A DNA stretch of 64,000 bases, taken from assembly GCF_009848505.1 (NCBI RefSeq), contig NZ_WWDL01000010.1, forward strand, positions 78,867 through 142,866, in the 5' to 3' direction. Positions 48,054 to 57,544 of this stretch are shown piece by piece. The position numbers and the translations under genes were made by a program. The notes beneath the pieces were generated by a model. That model worked only from the letters and a program-made list of their open reading frames with translations. It was not told the origin of the DNA and did not search any database. The stretch's first letter is position 1. Every line of letters starts with the position of its first letter. The stretch comes from Muricoccus harenae (GTDB lineage: Bacteria; Pseudomonadota; Alphaproteobacteria; Acetobacterales; Acetobacteraceae).

Positions 48054-50858
48054 ATGAACGACTTCACTCGGGGGGGCACCGTGGAGCAGGCAACCGAGGC
48101 GGCACTGCGCGACAGCGAGGCCTCCCTCCGCTCGGTCCTGGACGGCAATACGGATTGCCTGAAGGTGATCGATACCCGGGGGTGTATCGAGTACATGAAC
48201 GCCAATGGGCGTTGCCTGATGGAGATCGAGGACTTCGACACCATCAAGGGGCGGAAGTGGGCCGAGCTCTGGCCGAAGGAAGCGCAGGGGCAGATCCAGG
48301 AAGCTACCGCCGCGGCACTGGCTGGCTCACCAGCTCGGTTCGAGGCTTTCTGTCCCACGGCGAAGGGATCGCCCCGGTGGTGGGATGTAGTTGTCTCACC
48401 GGTACGGGACGCCGCTGGTCGGGTGGTGCGGGTCATTTCGGCCTCCCGCGATATTACGGAGCGCAGGGCAACCCTGGCTGCCTTGGCTGACAGCGAAGCC
48501 CGTATGCGCAGCCTGTTCGCCCGTATGAGCGAAGGATTTTTCCTCGGCGAGGTAATGCGCGACCTGGAAACGCAAGCTATCACGGATTTCCGATTTCTAG
48601 AGGCTAACCCGGCCTTCGAGGTACAGACGGGTCTCCCCGTTTCCGAGGTCCTGGGCCGTTCGGCACGGGAAATCCTGCCCAACCTGCCGGATTGGCTTTT
48701 CGAGACCTATGCCCGCGTCGTTGAGACGGGCGCGCCAGAACGGTTTGAGCTGCATGTTCCGGGTCTCGGCGGACGCTGGTACCAGGCACGGGCGCACCAG
48801 GCTGACGGGTATGGCCGCTTTGCCGCCCTCTTCATGGACGTGACCGAACACAAGCAGGCCGAGGAGGAGCTACGGCGGCAACTCCGATTGACCGAGGCGA
48901 TCACCAACAACGCGGCGGCCTCTCTCTTCATCATGGACGAGCAGCAGCGCTGCGCCTTCATGAACCCGGCGGCTGAGGAACTTACCGGGTTCACTTTGGC
49001 CGAGGCAAAGGGTCGCATTCTCCACGAGCTGATCCACCACACTCACCCAGATGGCTCACCATTCCCTCTCGAGGAATGCCCCATCGACCGTGCCTTCCCC
49101 GAACGCATGCGCGTCCAGGGCGAGGAGGTGTTCGTCCACAAAGACGGCCATTTCTACACAGTGGCCTTCACGGCCAGCCCTATCCTGGAAAATGGCATCC
49201 CAGTCGGCACCGTGATCGAGGCCCAGGACATCACTGAACGTAAGCGCATCGAGCAGGCCCTGGCGGCAGCCAAGGAAGCCGCCGAGGATGCGAACCTGGC
49301 CAAGAGCCAGTTCATTGCAAACATGAGCCATGAGCTGCGCACGCCGCTCTCAGCCGTGATCGGCTATTCCGAAATGTTGGAGGAGGAGGCTGCCGACATT
49401 GAGGGCGGCGAAGTCCTGACCAAGGACCTTCAGAAGATCGGATCGAACGCCCGTCACCTACTCTCGCTCATCAACGACGTGCTTGACCTCTCCAAAATCG
49501 AGGCAGGCAAGATGGAGATGCAGCCGGAGGAGTTTGACCCGTCGAAGCTCATGCAGGACGCAGTCAACACTGTCCATTCGCTTGTCCTGAGTAAGGAAAA
49601 CGTTCTTGAAGTCGACCTAGCACCCGATCTCGGTAGCATGTATTCGGACCCCCTCAAGATCAGGCAGTGCCTGATCAACCTTCTGTCAAACGCGGCCAAG
49701 TTCACCGAGCGCGGGCGGATCACTCTGAAGGCCGAGCGCGTGCGCGACGAAGAGGCGCACAACTGGATTGATTTCAGCGTTAGCGACACAGGCATCGGCA
49801 TGACGTCGGAGCAGATGAGCCGCCTGTTCACACGCTTCACCCAGGCTGATAGCTCCACTACTCGCCGCTTTGGCGGCACCGGGCTGGGCCTTTCCATCAG
49901 CAAGGCCTTCTGCAGCATGCTCGGCGGCGACATCGCCGTAGACAGCTTGCCCGGGCATGGAACCACGTTCCGGATCCGGATTCCTGCAGACCTCCGGCAG
50001 GTCCGGGCATCGCAGGACGAGGCGGCCGTCGGCGTTGGCGAGGCTGCTATGGAAGAGGATGCCCTTGAGGAGGGGGCAGCCGGACGTGTCCTGGTGGTGG
50101 ACGACGACGCGGCCACACGGGATCTGCTGGCGCGCTTCCTGCGGCGCGAGGGGTTCGCGGTAAGAACGGCAGCTGACGGGGAGACGGGGTTGCGCATGGC
50201 GCGCGAGATCCGGCCCATCGCCGTGCTACTGGACGTAATGATGCCGAAGATGGACGGATGGTCCGTCCTCTCGGCTCTAAAAGCAGACCCAGAACTCGCT
50301 GAGGTCCCAGTCATCATGGTGACCGTGGTGCAGGAGAAGGGCCTGGCCTTCTCTCTCGGGGCATCAGATTATCTGACCAAGCCGGTGGAGTGGTCACGGC
50401 TCAAGCGGCTGCTGGACAGGTATCGTCCACAAACCAGCCCCGGTGCCGCGCTAGTGGTGGAGGCCGACACCCCAACCCGCAGCGAGATCTGCCGCCTTCT
50501 GGAAGCCGAGGGCTGGGTTGTGATTGAGACAAGCGACATCTCCACAGCCATGCGCCACCTTGAAGAGGCCCCCACCCAGCCGGGCCTAGTACTGGTCTCC
50601 GTGCAGCCGCCAGGGACCGACGCCTTCTCTCTGATACAGGCCATCCATCGCCGACCAGAGTGGCGCGAAGTGCCCGTGATCGCCATTGCCGGTGGCGAGA
50701 TGACCGCGGACGAGATCGAGCGCCTACGAGGACAGGTCCGCCGTATTCTCCCAGCTGAGGCGGAACTGCCGGGGGCGTTGGCGACGGAACTTCGCCGCCT
50801 GGCTACACGGAGCGCGATCCCAGCCCAGCCGACAGAAGGAAAAGAGGCGCCATCGTGA
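48054..50858 (+). CDS. PAS hybrid histidine kinase with C-terminal receiver
   Basis: 934 residues, cytosolic, with no membrane segments. Three PAS/PAC units are seen at about 18-140, 150-275 and 285-405; each ends in a DITER/DVTEH-type linker. The HisKA domain has the phosphorylatable H426 in MSHELRTPL. The HATPase domain has an intact N-box (NLLSNAAKF) and DTGIGM and [10 protein letters not shown] boxes. Receiver 1 has D727 ([11 protein letters not shown]). A second receiver-like stretch at about 800-900 lacks the phosphoacceptor Asp. The stop overlaps the next response-regulator gene by 4 bp. ATG 48054 is chosen over an upstream frame in non-coding sequence. Confidence 0.92.
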   Translation: MNDFTRGGTVEQATEAALRDSEASLRSVLDGNTDCLKVIDTRGCIEYMNANGRCLMEIEDFDTIKGRKWAELWPKEAQGQIQEATAAALAGSPARFEAFCPTAKGSPRWWDVVVSPVRDAAGRVVRVISASRDITERRATLAALADSEARMRSLFARMSEGFFLGEVMRDLETQAITDFRFLEANPAFEVQTGLPVSEVLGRSAREILPNLPDWLFETYARVVETGAPERFELHVPGLGGRWYQARAHQADGYGRFAALFMDVTEHKQAEEELRRQLRLTEAITNNAAASLFIMDEQQRCAFMNPAAEELTGFTLAEAKGRILHELIHHTHPDGSPFPLEECPIDRAFPERMRVQGEEVFVHKDGHFYTVAFTASPILENGIPVGTVIEAQDITERKRIEQALAAAKEAAEDANLAKSQFIANMSHELRTPLSAVIGYSEMLEEEAADIEGGEVLTKDLQKIGSNARHLLSLINDVLDLSKIEAGKMEMQPEEFDPSKLMQDAVNTVHSLVLSKENVLEVDLAPDLGSMYSDPLKIRQCLINLLSNAAKFTERGRITLKAERVRDEEAHNWIDFSVSDTGIGMTSEQMSRLFTRFTQADSSTTRRFGGTGLGLSISKAFCSMLGGDIAVDSLPGHGTTFRIRIPADLRQVRASQDEAAVGVGEAAMEEDALEEGAAGRVLVVDDDAATRDLLARFLRREGFAVRTAADGETGLRMAREIRPIAVLLDVMMPKMDGWSVLSALKADPELAEVPVIMVTVVQEKGLAFSLGASDYLTKPVEWSRLKRLLDRYRPQTSPGAALVVEADTPTRSEICRLLEAEGWVVIETSDISTAMRHLEEAPTQPGLVLVSVQPPGTDAFSLIQAIHRRPEWREVPVIAIAGGEMTADEIERLRGQVRRILPAEAELPGALATELRRLATRSAIPAQPTEGKEAPS

Positions 50859-51238
50859 CCAAGATCCTGCTGGTCGAGGATACCGAGGACATTCGCGACT
50901 TCCTTGCTCGTCGGCTGCGCCGTCGTGGGTTCGAGGTAGAGTTGGCCCAGGATGGCGAGGCCGGGGTAAGGGCCGTACGAGAAGGACGTCCTGAGTTGGT
51001 TCTGCTCGACATGAGCATGCCAGTGAAAGACGGCTGGACCGCTGCACGCGAGATACGAGCCGATCCGGCCACAGCTTCTGTCCCGATTATCGCGCTCACC
51101 GCCCATGCGCTGGCAGGCGACCAGGAGAAGGCGCTGGCCGCAGGCTGCGATGATTATCATTCGAAGCCTGTAGAGCTGCCGCGGCTGCTCGAGCAGATCG
51201 AAACCTTCCTGGTCAGGCAGGGTCGAGGGCGATCCTGA
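50855..51238 (+). CDS. Single-domain response regulator
   Basis: 127 residues, a CheY-like receiver with no output domain. The acidic pocket is at 9-12 (EDTED), the phosphoacceptor is D52 in [11 protein letters not shown], and the conserved K104 lies in YHSKPVE. The GTG start overlaps the hybrid kinase stop (GTGA), so the two are coupled and the kinase likely phosphorylates it. DivK-like receivers of this size pass phosphate to further partners. Its target is not visible. Confidence 0.92.
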   Translation: MTKILLVEDTEDIRDFLARRLRRRGFEVELAQDGEAGVRAVREGRPELVLLDMSMPVKDGWTAAREIRADPATASVPIIALTAHALAGDQEKALAAGCDDYHSKPVELPRLLEQIETFLVRQGRGRS

Positions 51239-51366
51239 CCGGCACTGCTTCTTCTCCTGTCTCCCGTCATAGACGATTTCTGAACTGCCTCTGAGAGGCC
51301 TGAAACGTTGGAAACGAAAGCGCACCACTTCTGTTTGTCTCGGACTCAGGTGGAGAGCCAATAAAC

Positions 51367-53616
51367 ATGAATGCTCGGGCCGATCTACCGGCGCCGCAGG
51401 TGCTGCGGCGGTCACGGATCCGGGAAGGGAGAGACTTTCCGCTCGGGGCAATATGGGACGGAGTGGGCGTGAACTTCGCACTGTTCTCCGCCCATGCCAC
51501 AAAGGTCGAGCTTTGCTTGTTCGACGAGGCAGGCGAGCAGGAGGTTGAGCGGATAGAACTTCCCGAGTTCTCGGACGAGGTGTGGCATGGATACCTGCCC
51601 GATGCCCGCCCGGGCACTGTCTATGGCTATCGTGTCCATGGGCCCTATGCGCCTGAGGCGGGACACCGCTTCAACCCGAACAAGCTGCTGCTGGACCCCT
51701 ATGCGCGGACCATCATCGGCGAGCTGACCTGGGGGCCGGAGGTCTTCGGCTACAAGATGGAGACCGGTAATGACCGGACCTTTGACGAGCGTGACAGCGC
51801 GCCGCTCATGCCGAAATGCCGTGTCATCGATCCTGCCTTTACCTGGGGCCGCGAACGGGGCGCGGCTGTGCCCTGGGAACGCACGATCGTCTACGAAACC
51901 CATGTGAAAGGCTTCACGCGACTGCACCCGGAACTGCCCGAGGAGATGCGCGGCACCTATGATGGCCTTTCCTCGCCCGAGGTGGTGGAATATCTGCGCG
52001 GCCTCGGTGTGACCTCGGTCGAGCTGCTGCCGATCCACACCTTCATCAACGACAACTTCCTGCTGGAGCGCGGGCTCACAAACTACTGGGGCTACAATAC
52101 CATCAGCTTTTTCTCCCCGGCCCGGCGCTACGCCCGGACCTCCTCCTCTGCCGTCTCCGAGTTCAAGCAGATGGTGGCGCGGCTGCATGAGGCCGGGCTC
52201 GAGGTAATCCTAGATGTCGTCTACAACCACACTGCTGAGGGTAACGAGAAGGGGCCGACCCTCTCCTTCAAGGGTATTGATAACGCCAGCTACTACCGGC
52301 TGATGCCCGACCAGAAGCGCTACTACATCAACGACACTGGCACGGGGAACACACTGAACCTCTCCCACCCGCGCGTGCTGCAGATGGTGACCGACAGTCT
52401 GCGCTACTGGGCCACCGAGATGCGGGTTGACGGATTCCGCTTCGACCTGGCGACCATCCTCGGCCGTGAGCCCTACGGCTTCGACGAGGGCGGCGGATTT
52501 CTCGACAGTTGCCGCCAGGATCCGATCCTCTCCCGCACGAAGCTTATAGCGGAACCCTGGGATTGCGGCCCGGGTGGCTATCAGGTGGGCGGGTTTCCCC
52601 CGGGTTGGGCGGAGTGGAACGACCGCTTCCGCGACACAGTACGCGCCTTTTGGAAAGGCGATGAGGGGCAGGTGGCCGAACTTGCCGGGCGAATCACCGC
52701 CTCGGGCGACAAGTTCAACCGCCGGGGCCGCAAGCCTTGGGCAAGCGTGAACTTCGTCACCGCCCATGATGGGTTCACACTGCACGACCTCGTCTCTTAT
52801 AACGAGAAGCACAACGAGGCGAATGGCGAGGGGAATCGCGACGGCCATTCGGATAACCGCTCCTGGAATCACAGGGCCGAAGGGCTAACCAACAACCCTG
52901 AGATCCGCGCCCTGCGCGAGCGCCAGAAGCGTAACATGCTGGCGACCCTGCTTCTCTCCCAGGGCACGCCGATGATTCTGGCCGGGGACGAACTCGGCCG
53001 CACGCAGAAGGGCAACAACAATGCCTATTGCCAGGATAACGAGATCAACTGGCTGGACTGGGCAGCGATCGGCGAGGAGGGGCAGTCGCTCGCCGCTTTC
53101 ACTCGCAAGCTGATCGCCCTGCGGCAGGGCTTCCCCGTGCTGCGCCGGGGCCGGTTCCTGACGGGCGCAAATAATGAGGAGTTAGGCGTCAGGGATGTCA
53201 CCTGGGTCTCGCCAGCCGGGACCGAGATGGAATCGTCACAGTGGGAGCATGCGGGTACGCGCTGTTTTGGCATGTTGCTGGACGGGCGGGCACAAACCAG
53301 CGGCATCCGTCGCCCTGCTTCAGACGCGACGCTGCTGGTAATCCTCAATGCGCATCATGACGTGGTGGAGTTCTCGCTCCCCGAGGCCACGGCCGGACGC
53401 CGATGGCTGCTGCTGGTGGACACCAACCGGCCAGAGTTGGACGAACCTGAGCCCTTCGATTTGGGGCATGCATATCTCGCAACAGGGCGATCGCTGCTTC
53501 TCTTCGTCCTGGTCCCGGAAAGCGAAGCCAAGGTGATCCTCAGCGTCGCCCGGGCCGCGCTTCTGGCCGGGAGGACGCCCCCGCCTCTGCCAAGTGCCCC
53601 CGGGCCAATTGGATGA
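51367..53616 (+). CDS. glgX: Glycogen debranching enzyme GlgX
   Basis: 749 residues of the GH13 GlgX/isoamylase group, hydrolysing alpha-1,6 branches of phosphorylase-limit glycogen. An N-terminal CBM48-like domain (SALFSAHATKVELCLFDEAG-type pattern) covers about 15-110. The catalytic residues are nucleophile D360 (RVDGFRFDL), acid/base E396 (LIAEPWDCG) and stabiliser D468 (AHDGFTL). GDELGRTQKGNNNAYCQDN is a typical GlgX block. No glycogen synthase, branching enzyme or phosphorylase is adjacent. GGAGAG lies before ATG 51367. It sits in the island between a two-component pair and an LLM flavoprotein. Confidence 0.93.
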   Translation: MNARADLPAPQVLRRSRIREGRDFPLGAIWDGVGVNFALFSAHATKVELCLFDEAGEQEVERIELPEFSDEVWHGYLPDARPGTVYGYRVHGPYAPEAGHRFNPNKLLLDPYARTIIGELTWGPEVFGYKMETGNDRTFDERDSAPLMPKCRVIDPAFTWGRERGAAVPWERTIVYETHVKGFTRLHPELPEEMRGTYDGLSSPEVVEYLRGLGVTSVELLPIHTFINDNFLLERGLTNYWGYNTISFFSPARRYARTSSSAVSEFKQMVARLHEAGLEVILDVVYNHTAEGNEKGPTLSFKGIDNASYYRLMPDQKRYYINDTGTGNTLNLSHPRVLQMVTDSLRYWATEMRVDGFRFDLATILGREPYGFDEGGGFLDSCRQDPILSRTKLIAEPWDCGPGGYQVGGFPPGWAEWNDRFRDTVRAFWKGDEGQVAELAGRITASGDKFNRRGRKPWASVNFVTAHDGFTLHDLVSYNEKHNEANGEGNRDGHSDNRSWNHRAEGLTNNPEIRALRERQKRNMLATLLLSQGTPMILAGDELGRTQKGNNNAYCQDNEINWLDWAAIGEEGQSLAAFTRKLIALRQGFPVLRRGRFLTGANNEELGVRDVTWVSPAGTEMESSQWEHAGTRCFGMLLDGRAQTSGIRRPASDATLLVILNAHHDVVEFSLPEATAGRRWLLLVDTNRPELDEPEPFDLGHAYLATGRSLLLFVLVPESEAKVILSVARAALLAGRTPPPLPSAPGPIG

Positions 53617-53649
53617 GGGCCGAGCAAGAGTGGAGGTCGGCCCTCATCC
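53611..53649 (+). terminator. Hairpin at the end of glgX
   Basis: A perfect 13-bp stem (GGATGAGGGCCGA at 53611-53623 with its complement at 53637-53649) encloses a 13-nt loop and includes the glgX stop codon. There is no T-run, so termination strength is uncertain. Confidence 0.55.
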
Positions 53650-53740
53650 GCGCCAATGTTGACCAGCCGTGCTTCGTGCCCAGGAGCTTCATGGACGAAT
53701 GTCATTGGCGCCGTGTTGTTGCCTTCCGAGATGCTAAAAA

Positions 53741-54712
53741 ATGACCCGGTTCAGCTATCACATTTCGCACGAGCAATTCTCGCCGGGTGATCTCCTCGAC
53801 TTGGTCTGCCGGGCAGAGGATGCAGGGTTCGATGCGGCGTTCTCGTCTGATCACCTTCAACCCTGGGCACCGGCTCAAGGGCATTCCGGCTTTGCCTGGG
53901 CTTGGCTAGGTGCCGCACTTCAGGCCACAAAAAGGCTCAGCTTTGGCGTAATTAGTGTGCCAGGCGGCTGGCGCTACAGCCCCGCTGTCTTGGCGCAGGC
54001 TATCGCCACGCTCGGTCAGATGTTCCCCGGCCGAGTACCCTGGGTGGCACTGGGAAGTGGCGAAGCGGTCAATGAGGCGGTTACCGGGCAGCCTTGGCCC
54101 GAGAAGGCGGAGCGCAATGCGCGGCTGCAGGAAGGGGCGGAGATCATTCGTGCTTTACTTGCGGGCGAGACGGTCACCCATCACGGTCGGGTATCGGTGG
54201 TTGAAGCCCGCATCTGGTCGCGGCCCGAGCAAGCCACTCGTCTCGTCGGCGCGGCCACAAGCGAAGCGACGGCAGAATGGCTCGGTCGTTGGGCCGATGG
54301 GCTGCTTACAGTAGGAACCCGTCCGGCCGCGCTGAAGCGGACGATCGAGGCATTTCGACGCGGTGGTGGTGAGGGTAAGCCGATCTACTTAAAAGCAGAC
54401 CTGAGTTGGGCTGGTTCCGAGGATGAGGCATTACGTCAAGCTCATGAACAATGGCGTTTCAACTTGCTCGGCGGCGACGCAAACTGGGAGCTCCGGACAC
54501 CGAGCCAATTTGAGACTGCAACACGCTTTGTACGGCCTGAGGACATGCGAGAGGCCGTCCTGATCTCGGCCGATCCCGCCCGTCACGCCGAATGGCTGGC
54601 CGAATGTATGGAGCTCGGCTTCGAAAGCATCGACCTGCACCAGGTAGGCAGGAACCAGCGGGGCTTTATCGACACCTTCGGTGAGAAGGTTCTGCCAGCA
54701 TTGCGCCGCTGA
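53741..54712 (+). CDS. LLM-class flavin oxidoreductase, TIGR03885 type
   Basis: 323 residues, a luciferase-like TIM barrel. The N-terminus has YHISHEQFSPGDLLDLVCR, then DAAFSSDHLQPWAPAQGHSG, a block characteristic of the non-F420 TIGR03885 subgroup within F420-like LLM enzymes. It continues through VISVPGGWRYSPAVLAQA and ends in ESIDLHQVGRNQRGFIDTFG. Members bind FMN or F420, and the substrate is unknown. The subgroup often lies beside glycogen/trehalose genes, as here beside glgX; that association is from general knowledge. Confidence 0.82.
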   Translation: MTRFSYHISHEQFSPGDLLDLVCRAEDAGFDAAFSSDHLQPWAPAQGHSGFAWAWLGAALQATKRLSFGVISVPGGWRYSPAVLAQAIATLGQMFPGRVPWVALGSGEAVNEAVTGQPWPEKAERNARLQEGAEIIRALLAGETVTHHGRVSVVEARIWSRPEQATRLVGAATSEATAEWLGRWADGLLTVGTRPAALKRTIEAFRRGGGEGKPIYLKADLSWAGSEDEALRQAHEQWRFNLLGGDANWELRTPSQFETATRFVRPEDMREAVLISADPARHAEWLAECMELGFESIDLHQVGRNQRGFIDTFGEKVLPALRR

Positions 54713-55074
54713 CCTTGCAACAGAGCGTGCAGCGGCCGACGCACTTCTGCAGCTGAGGCACAGGGGTCTCTCCTCGGTGGTGCACACGTCTCCCCCTGGC
54801 TGAGAGCCTCGTGCAGGCATCCGGCGACACCGACCAGGCCTTTGGCCTGGTCTCACCGTGGTCGGCACGGCGACCATGCAGGCCTTCCTCGCCCGCTTCG
54901 CCCGGTATGATGGCGCTGGAACTCCCACGACCGGATTTGGCCGATGAACGAACCCGCTATTGCGGGATTGGTCCTGTTTGCCCTGACGCGCTGCCAGGTC
55001 GACAGACGCATATGAATTGAGCGGGCCCAGGCCCGAGCCGACGCTGGAAGCTCCCCGATCCCGAGGAGCTCCCC
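54713..55074. other. Gap containing the left end of the IS91-like unit
   Basis: No gene is seen. The sequence from about 54905 onward (GGAACTCCCACGACCGG region) likely begins the IS91-like unit, and a GAAC tetranucleotide, the kind of target used by IS91 elements, sits at this point. A purine-rich stretch just before 55075 supplies the recombinase ribosome site. Confidence 0.4.
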
Positions 55075-55998
55075 ATGACCCATCTCCCTCCCACAACCTC
55101 CGGCAGCCTGCGTGAGCGCTTTGTCGCTGACATGGCCATGCGCGGGTTCACCGATAAGACCCGCAAGGATTACCTCCGCACCGTCGCGGGCTTTGCCGCT
55201 TTCCTGGAGCGCTCGCCCGGCACGGCGACGGCCGAGGACATTCGCCGGTTCCAGATCCTCCAGTCCGAGCAGGGCATGAATGCGCCTGCCATGAACAGCA
55301 CCGTGGCGGCCCTGCGCTTCTTCTTCAATCACACGCTCGACCGGCCGGACCTGGCCCGCAAGCTGATCCGGCTCCGCTACCCGCGCAAGCTCCCGGTCGT
55401 GCTCAGCCCCGACGAGGCCGCGCGCCTGATCGCGGCCACGACCTGCCTCAAGCACCGCGCCGCGCTCTCGGTGGCCTATGGTGCCGGCCTGCGCGTGGCC
55501 GAGGTGGCGTCGCTCAAGGTGAGCGACATCGACAGCCAACGCATGCTGATCGTCGTCGAGCGCGGCAAGGGAGGCCGGGGCCGCCACGCTCTGCTCTCGC
55601 CGGGCCTGCTCGCCCTGCTCCGGTCCTGGTGGCAGGAGGGCCGGCGAGAGGGCGTCATGCGGCCCGGCGGCTGGCTGTTCCCCGGCCAGGACCTGGCCAG
55701 GCCCATCACCACCCGCCAGCTCGGCCGCGTGGTCGAGGCGGCGGCGGTCGCGGCGGAGTTGGCCAAGCACGTCAGCCCGCACACGCTGCGGCACAGCTTT
55801 GCCACCCACCTGCTCGAGGACGGCGTCGACATCCGCGTCATCCAGGCCCTGCTCGGCCATGCCAAGCTGGACAACACCGCCCTCTACACCCGCGTCGCGA
55901 CGAGGACGGTCCGCACCGTCACCAGCCCGCTCGACAGGATCATGGCCCGCACCGAGCCCGGTGAAACCGTTGGAGCCGGAGCCAGTCCCGGCGGCTGA
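55075..55998 (+). CDS. Tyrosine recombinase of the IS91-like element
   Basis: 307 residues with the SAM-like core-binding domain (KTRKDYLRTVAGFAAFLERS, about 24-43) and a full catalytic domain: Arg in AGLRVAEVASLKV, Lys region in GKGGRGRH, HTLRHSFATH (H-x-x-R), LLGHAKL (His) and TALYTRV (nucleophile Tyr). It reads as XerC/D-like. GAGGAG lies about 9 bp before ATG 55075. It precedes the transposase by 5 bp, consistent with one transcript. Its role, perhaps resolution of circular intermediates, is inferred. Confidence 0.88.
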   Translation: MTHLPPTTSGSLRERFVADMAMRGFTDKTRKDYLRTVAGFAAFLERSPGTATAEDIRRFQILQSEQGMNAPAMNSTVAALRFFFNHTLDRPDLARKLIRLRYPRKLPVVLSPDEAARLIAATTCLKHRAALSVAYGAGLRVAEVASLKVSDIDSQRMLIVVERGKGGRGRHALLSPGLLALLRSWWQEGRREGVMRPGGWLFPGQDLARPITTRQLGRVVEAAAVAAELAKHVSPHTLRHSFATHLLEDGVDIRVIQALLGHAKLDNTALYTRVATRTVRTVTSPLDRIMARTEPGETVGAGASPGG

Positions 55999-56003
55999 CC
56001 GCC

Positions 56004-57200
56004 TTGCGCGCCCCGCTCGAGATCGCCGACATCCTCCGCCGACACGGTCCCGCCTTTCGGGCCGCCCATGCCGGCCATCTCAGCCTCGGCCAGCTCAAGG
56101 TCATGGCGGCCATCGAGGCCTGCCGCACCGCCGCCCTCGGCGGCCACGTCGAGGGCTGCCAGGATTGCGGCCATCGCCGGATCGCCTACAACAGCTGCCG
56201 CAACCGGCACTGCCCGAAATGCCAGGGTGCCGCCGCAAGCGAGTGGCTGGCCGCCCGAGAGGCCGACCTGCTGCCGGTCGGCTATTTCCACGTCGTGTTC
56301 AGCCTGCCCGCCGAGGTCGCCGACATCGCGGCCCAGAACAAGGCAGCGGTCTACGGCCTGCTGTTCCGCACGGCCTCCGAGACAGTGCTCACCATCGCCG
56401 CCGACCCGCGCCACCTCGGCGCCCGCATCGGCATCACCGCCGTGCTGCACAGCTGGGGCTCGGCGCTGACCCACCACCCCCACCTCCACATGATCGTGCC
56501 CGGCGGCGGCCTCTCGCCCGATGGCCGGCGCTGGGTCTCGTCCCGGCCCGCGTTCCTGCTGCCCGTGCGCGTGCTCGGCAAGCTGTTCCGCCGCCTGTTC
56601 CTGACCCGGCTGGTCGGGCTGTTCGACGCAGGCCGGCTGCGGTTCTCCGGCACCCAGGCCGGCCTCGCCGAACGGCCGGCATTCCTGCGCCACCTGGCGC
56701 CAACCCGCAAAAAGCCCTGGATCGTCTACGCCAAGCCGCCGTTCGCGGGCCCCGCGGCCGTGCTCGCCTACCTGTCGCGCTACACCCACCGTGTGGCCAT
56801 CTCCAACCGCCGGCTGCTCGCGCTCGACGAGCACGGGGTGACCTTCCAGTACAAGGACTACCGCCGTAAGGGCACCGAGCGGCACCAGGTCATGACGCTC
56901 CGGACTGACGAGTTCATCCGCCGGTTCCTGTTGCACGTTCTGCCACGGGGCTTTCACCGCATCCGCCACTACGGCCTGCTCGCCAGCGGTGGTCGTCGCG
57001 ACAATCTTGCCCGGGCCCGCGAACTCCTCGCGGTACCGCCACGACCGCCTGAGCCAGACGAGGAGGCCGAGCCCACGGATCATCGGCCGCCCTGTCCTTG
57101 CTGTGGCGGCCGCATGCTCATCCTCGAGACCTTCGAGCGCACCGCCCAGCCACGCGCGCCGCCACGGCCCGCATGCTCATCCGGACGAGGTTCGCCGTGA
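56004..57200 (+). CDS. IS91-family HUH/Y2 transposase
   Basis: 398 residues. The N-terminal zinc-binding part has C-x-x-C and H/C patterns (CQDCGHRR, CRNRHCPKCQ) at about 53-75. The HUH motif HPHLH is at 158-162 with metal ligands H160 and H162. The paired nucleophile tyrosines are Y256 and Y260 (YLSRYTHR). These define a rolling-circle relaxase-type transposase and all are intact, so it may be active. No ATG is available; the TTG at 56004 is the likely start. A Cys-rich C-terminal tail (CPCC) follows. Confidence 0.88.
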   Translation: MRAPLEIADILRRHGPAFRAAHAGHLSLGQLKVMAAIEACRTAALGGHVEGCQDCGHRRIAYNSCRNRHCPKCQGAAASEWLAAREADLLPVGYFHVVFSLPAEVADIAAQNKAAVYGLLFRTASETVLTIAADPRHLGARIGITAVLHSWGSALTHHPHLHMIVPGGGLSPDGRRWVSSRPAFLLPVRVLGKLFRRLFLTRLVGLFDAGRLRFSGTQAGLAERPAFLRHLAPTRKKPWIVYAKPPFAGPAAVLAYLSRYTHRVAISNRRLLALDEHGVTFQYKDYRRKGTERHQVMTLRTDEFIRRFLLHVLPRGFHRIRHYGLLASGGRRDNLARARELLAVPPRPPEPDEEAEPTDHRPPCPCCGGRMLILETFERTAQPRAPPRPACSSGRGSP

Positions 57201-57544
57201 CCCGGCACGGCCTGCTCAACTCCAGGATCCCAGCCCTGCCGCGATCGGCGGTGAACCTCGACCACCACCCACCAGAAGGGCCTCTACATGCGCGTCGCGG
57301 CGGTGATCCTGCGTCAGAACCCGGCGCGAAACACAATATCGGCCACCGACATCGCCGCCACAGCCTGCCCATCACCCCCGCGCAGCTGACCTGCCCAGCC
57401 CCGGCCATCCGCTAAACCCCCATACCGAGCGCTACCGGGCCGCCGGTTCGTTCCTCGGCGACTTTCGGACGCCTGCGGCATCCGAAACCCTTCACGAAAG
57501 CCGCCGGACTGCTTTCGGGTCCTACTCGCGACCGTCGCTGCCAG
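57201..57544. other. Right end of the IS91-like unit and spacer
   Basis: No gene is evident. The first 200 bp are probably the right end of the IS91-like unit. An inverted repeat CGAAAGC/GCTTTCG at 57495-57517 (9-nt loop) sits 28 bp from the end of the minus-strand TctC gene and could weakly terminate it. Confidence 0.4.

Larger units (their letters stand above)
54905..57420 (+). mobile_element. IS91-like element (recombinase plus Y2 transposase)
   Basis: A tyrosine recombinase gene is followed after a few bases by an IS91-type HUH/Y2 transposase gene. This two-gene format recurs in IS91-like elements that move by rolling-circle replication without target duplication. The ends are approximate: left near a GAAC at about 54918, right after the transposase and before the minus-strand TctC gene. 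Confidence 0.65.
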
